From Anodontia alba (lineage: Eukaryota; Mollusca; Bivalvia; Lucinida; Lucinidae): 64,000 nt of DNA. Both the position numbers and the translations under genes were made by a program. The notes below the pieces were generated by a model. That model was given only the letters and a program-made list of their open reading frames with translations. It was not told the DNA's origin and ran no database searches. Location: NCBI GenBank assembly GCA_964016985.1, contig OZ024823.1:27211095-27275094 (forward strand), given 5' to 3'. Each line of letters opens with the position of its first letter. Position 1 is the stretch's first letter. This document shows positions 63,700 to 64,000 of the stretch, in pieces.

Positions 63700-64000
63700 T
63701 GCCTCCCAAAAATGTACACGACGGAAAATGAAAAATGGCATGCAACTGGGCAATCCCAGAATTCAATTGCTAGACACTTTGGCAAATCCAAAAGTGTAAT
63801 TTCTCAACTGGTGTCATGATATCGACAGACGGGTGGGGTCAAGATTAGGGATGGGAGGGGATGGCTTAAAAAGACAACTCCTCGGCAGGATCGGTATCTG
63901 CGCATCTTTGCGTTAAGAAACCGATTCATTTCGGCGCCAGAATGGAGGGATACATTCAGAGGTGCAATGGGAAATCGACTTTCTAAGTCAACGATTCATA
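63700..64000 (+). pseudogene. Tc1-like transposase, N-terminal part, runs off the window
   Basis: The plus-strand frame gives MYTTENEKWHA, then the first HTH (QSQNSIARHFGKSKSVISQL). A TGA at 63818-63820 stands where related enzymes have Arg (CGA to TGA fits). The frame continues YRQTGGVKIRDGRG, KKTTPRQDRYLRIFALRNRF and RLSKSTIH to the end: hinge and second HTH. The start is also disturbed: the usual MPP-type beginning is in another frame at 63699. The catalytic part lies beyond the window. Confidence 0.85.

Overview
The window looks like a repeat-dominated stretch of an AT-rich animal genome, most likely a bivalve mollusc. That assignment is an inference. It rests on the eukaryotic transposon families (mariner, Tc1, non-LTR retrotransposons, tRNA-derived SINEs), on many hairpin miniature elements, and on large elements made of internal tandem repeats next to CGTC tracts, which recall the bivalve 'pearl' elements. 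A heterodont such as Dreissena would fit. There is no operon structure, rRNA, CRISPR or intact multi-exon gene.

Layout. 1-2420: dead non-LTR retrotransposon interrupted by two small elements. 2.9-4.1 kb: satellite of ~152-bp units. 4.4-8.1 kb: hairpin MITEs. 8.4-10.7 kb: pearl-like element A. 11-15.6 kb: MITEs and two SINE types. 15.8-17.1 kb: tandem-unit element and a hairpin MITE. 17.2-19.1 kb: Tc1-like transposon nested in a TIR element. 19.2-20 kb: (CT)n/minisatellite composite. 20.4-25.7 kb: MITEs and a deleted mariner (23477-24099). 25.8-27.5 kb: another tandem-unit element. 28.8-29.1 kb: (CATAA)n next to a retroposon-like end. 29.5-32.7 kb: a foldback-like element whose ends are inverted arrays of a 21-bp unit. 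32.7-35 kb: minus-strand non-LTR RT relic split by two insertions. 35-46.9 kb: MITEs. 42.04 kb: a short cysteine-rich putative terminal exon of antistasin type, the best host-gene candidate. 47.1-48.9 kb: a three-level nest ending in a mariner. 49.2-50.8 and 59.2-61.4 kb: pearl-like elements B and C. 53.3-54.8 kb: large inverted-repeat element. 63.7-64 kb: start of another Tc1-like transposase.

All recognisable transposases and reverse transcriptases are disabled by frameshifts, stops or catalytic changes, so nothing here appears autonomous. The most unusual features are the foldback-like element, the sharing of hairpin modules with compensating arm changes between unrelated element families, and the repeated pattern of insertion into insertion, which gives a relative chronology. 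Element boundaries were read by eye and are usually good to a few bases at recognisable TIRs, but only to tens of bases elsewhere.
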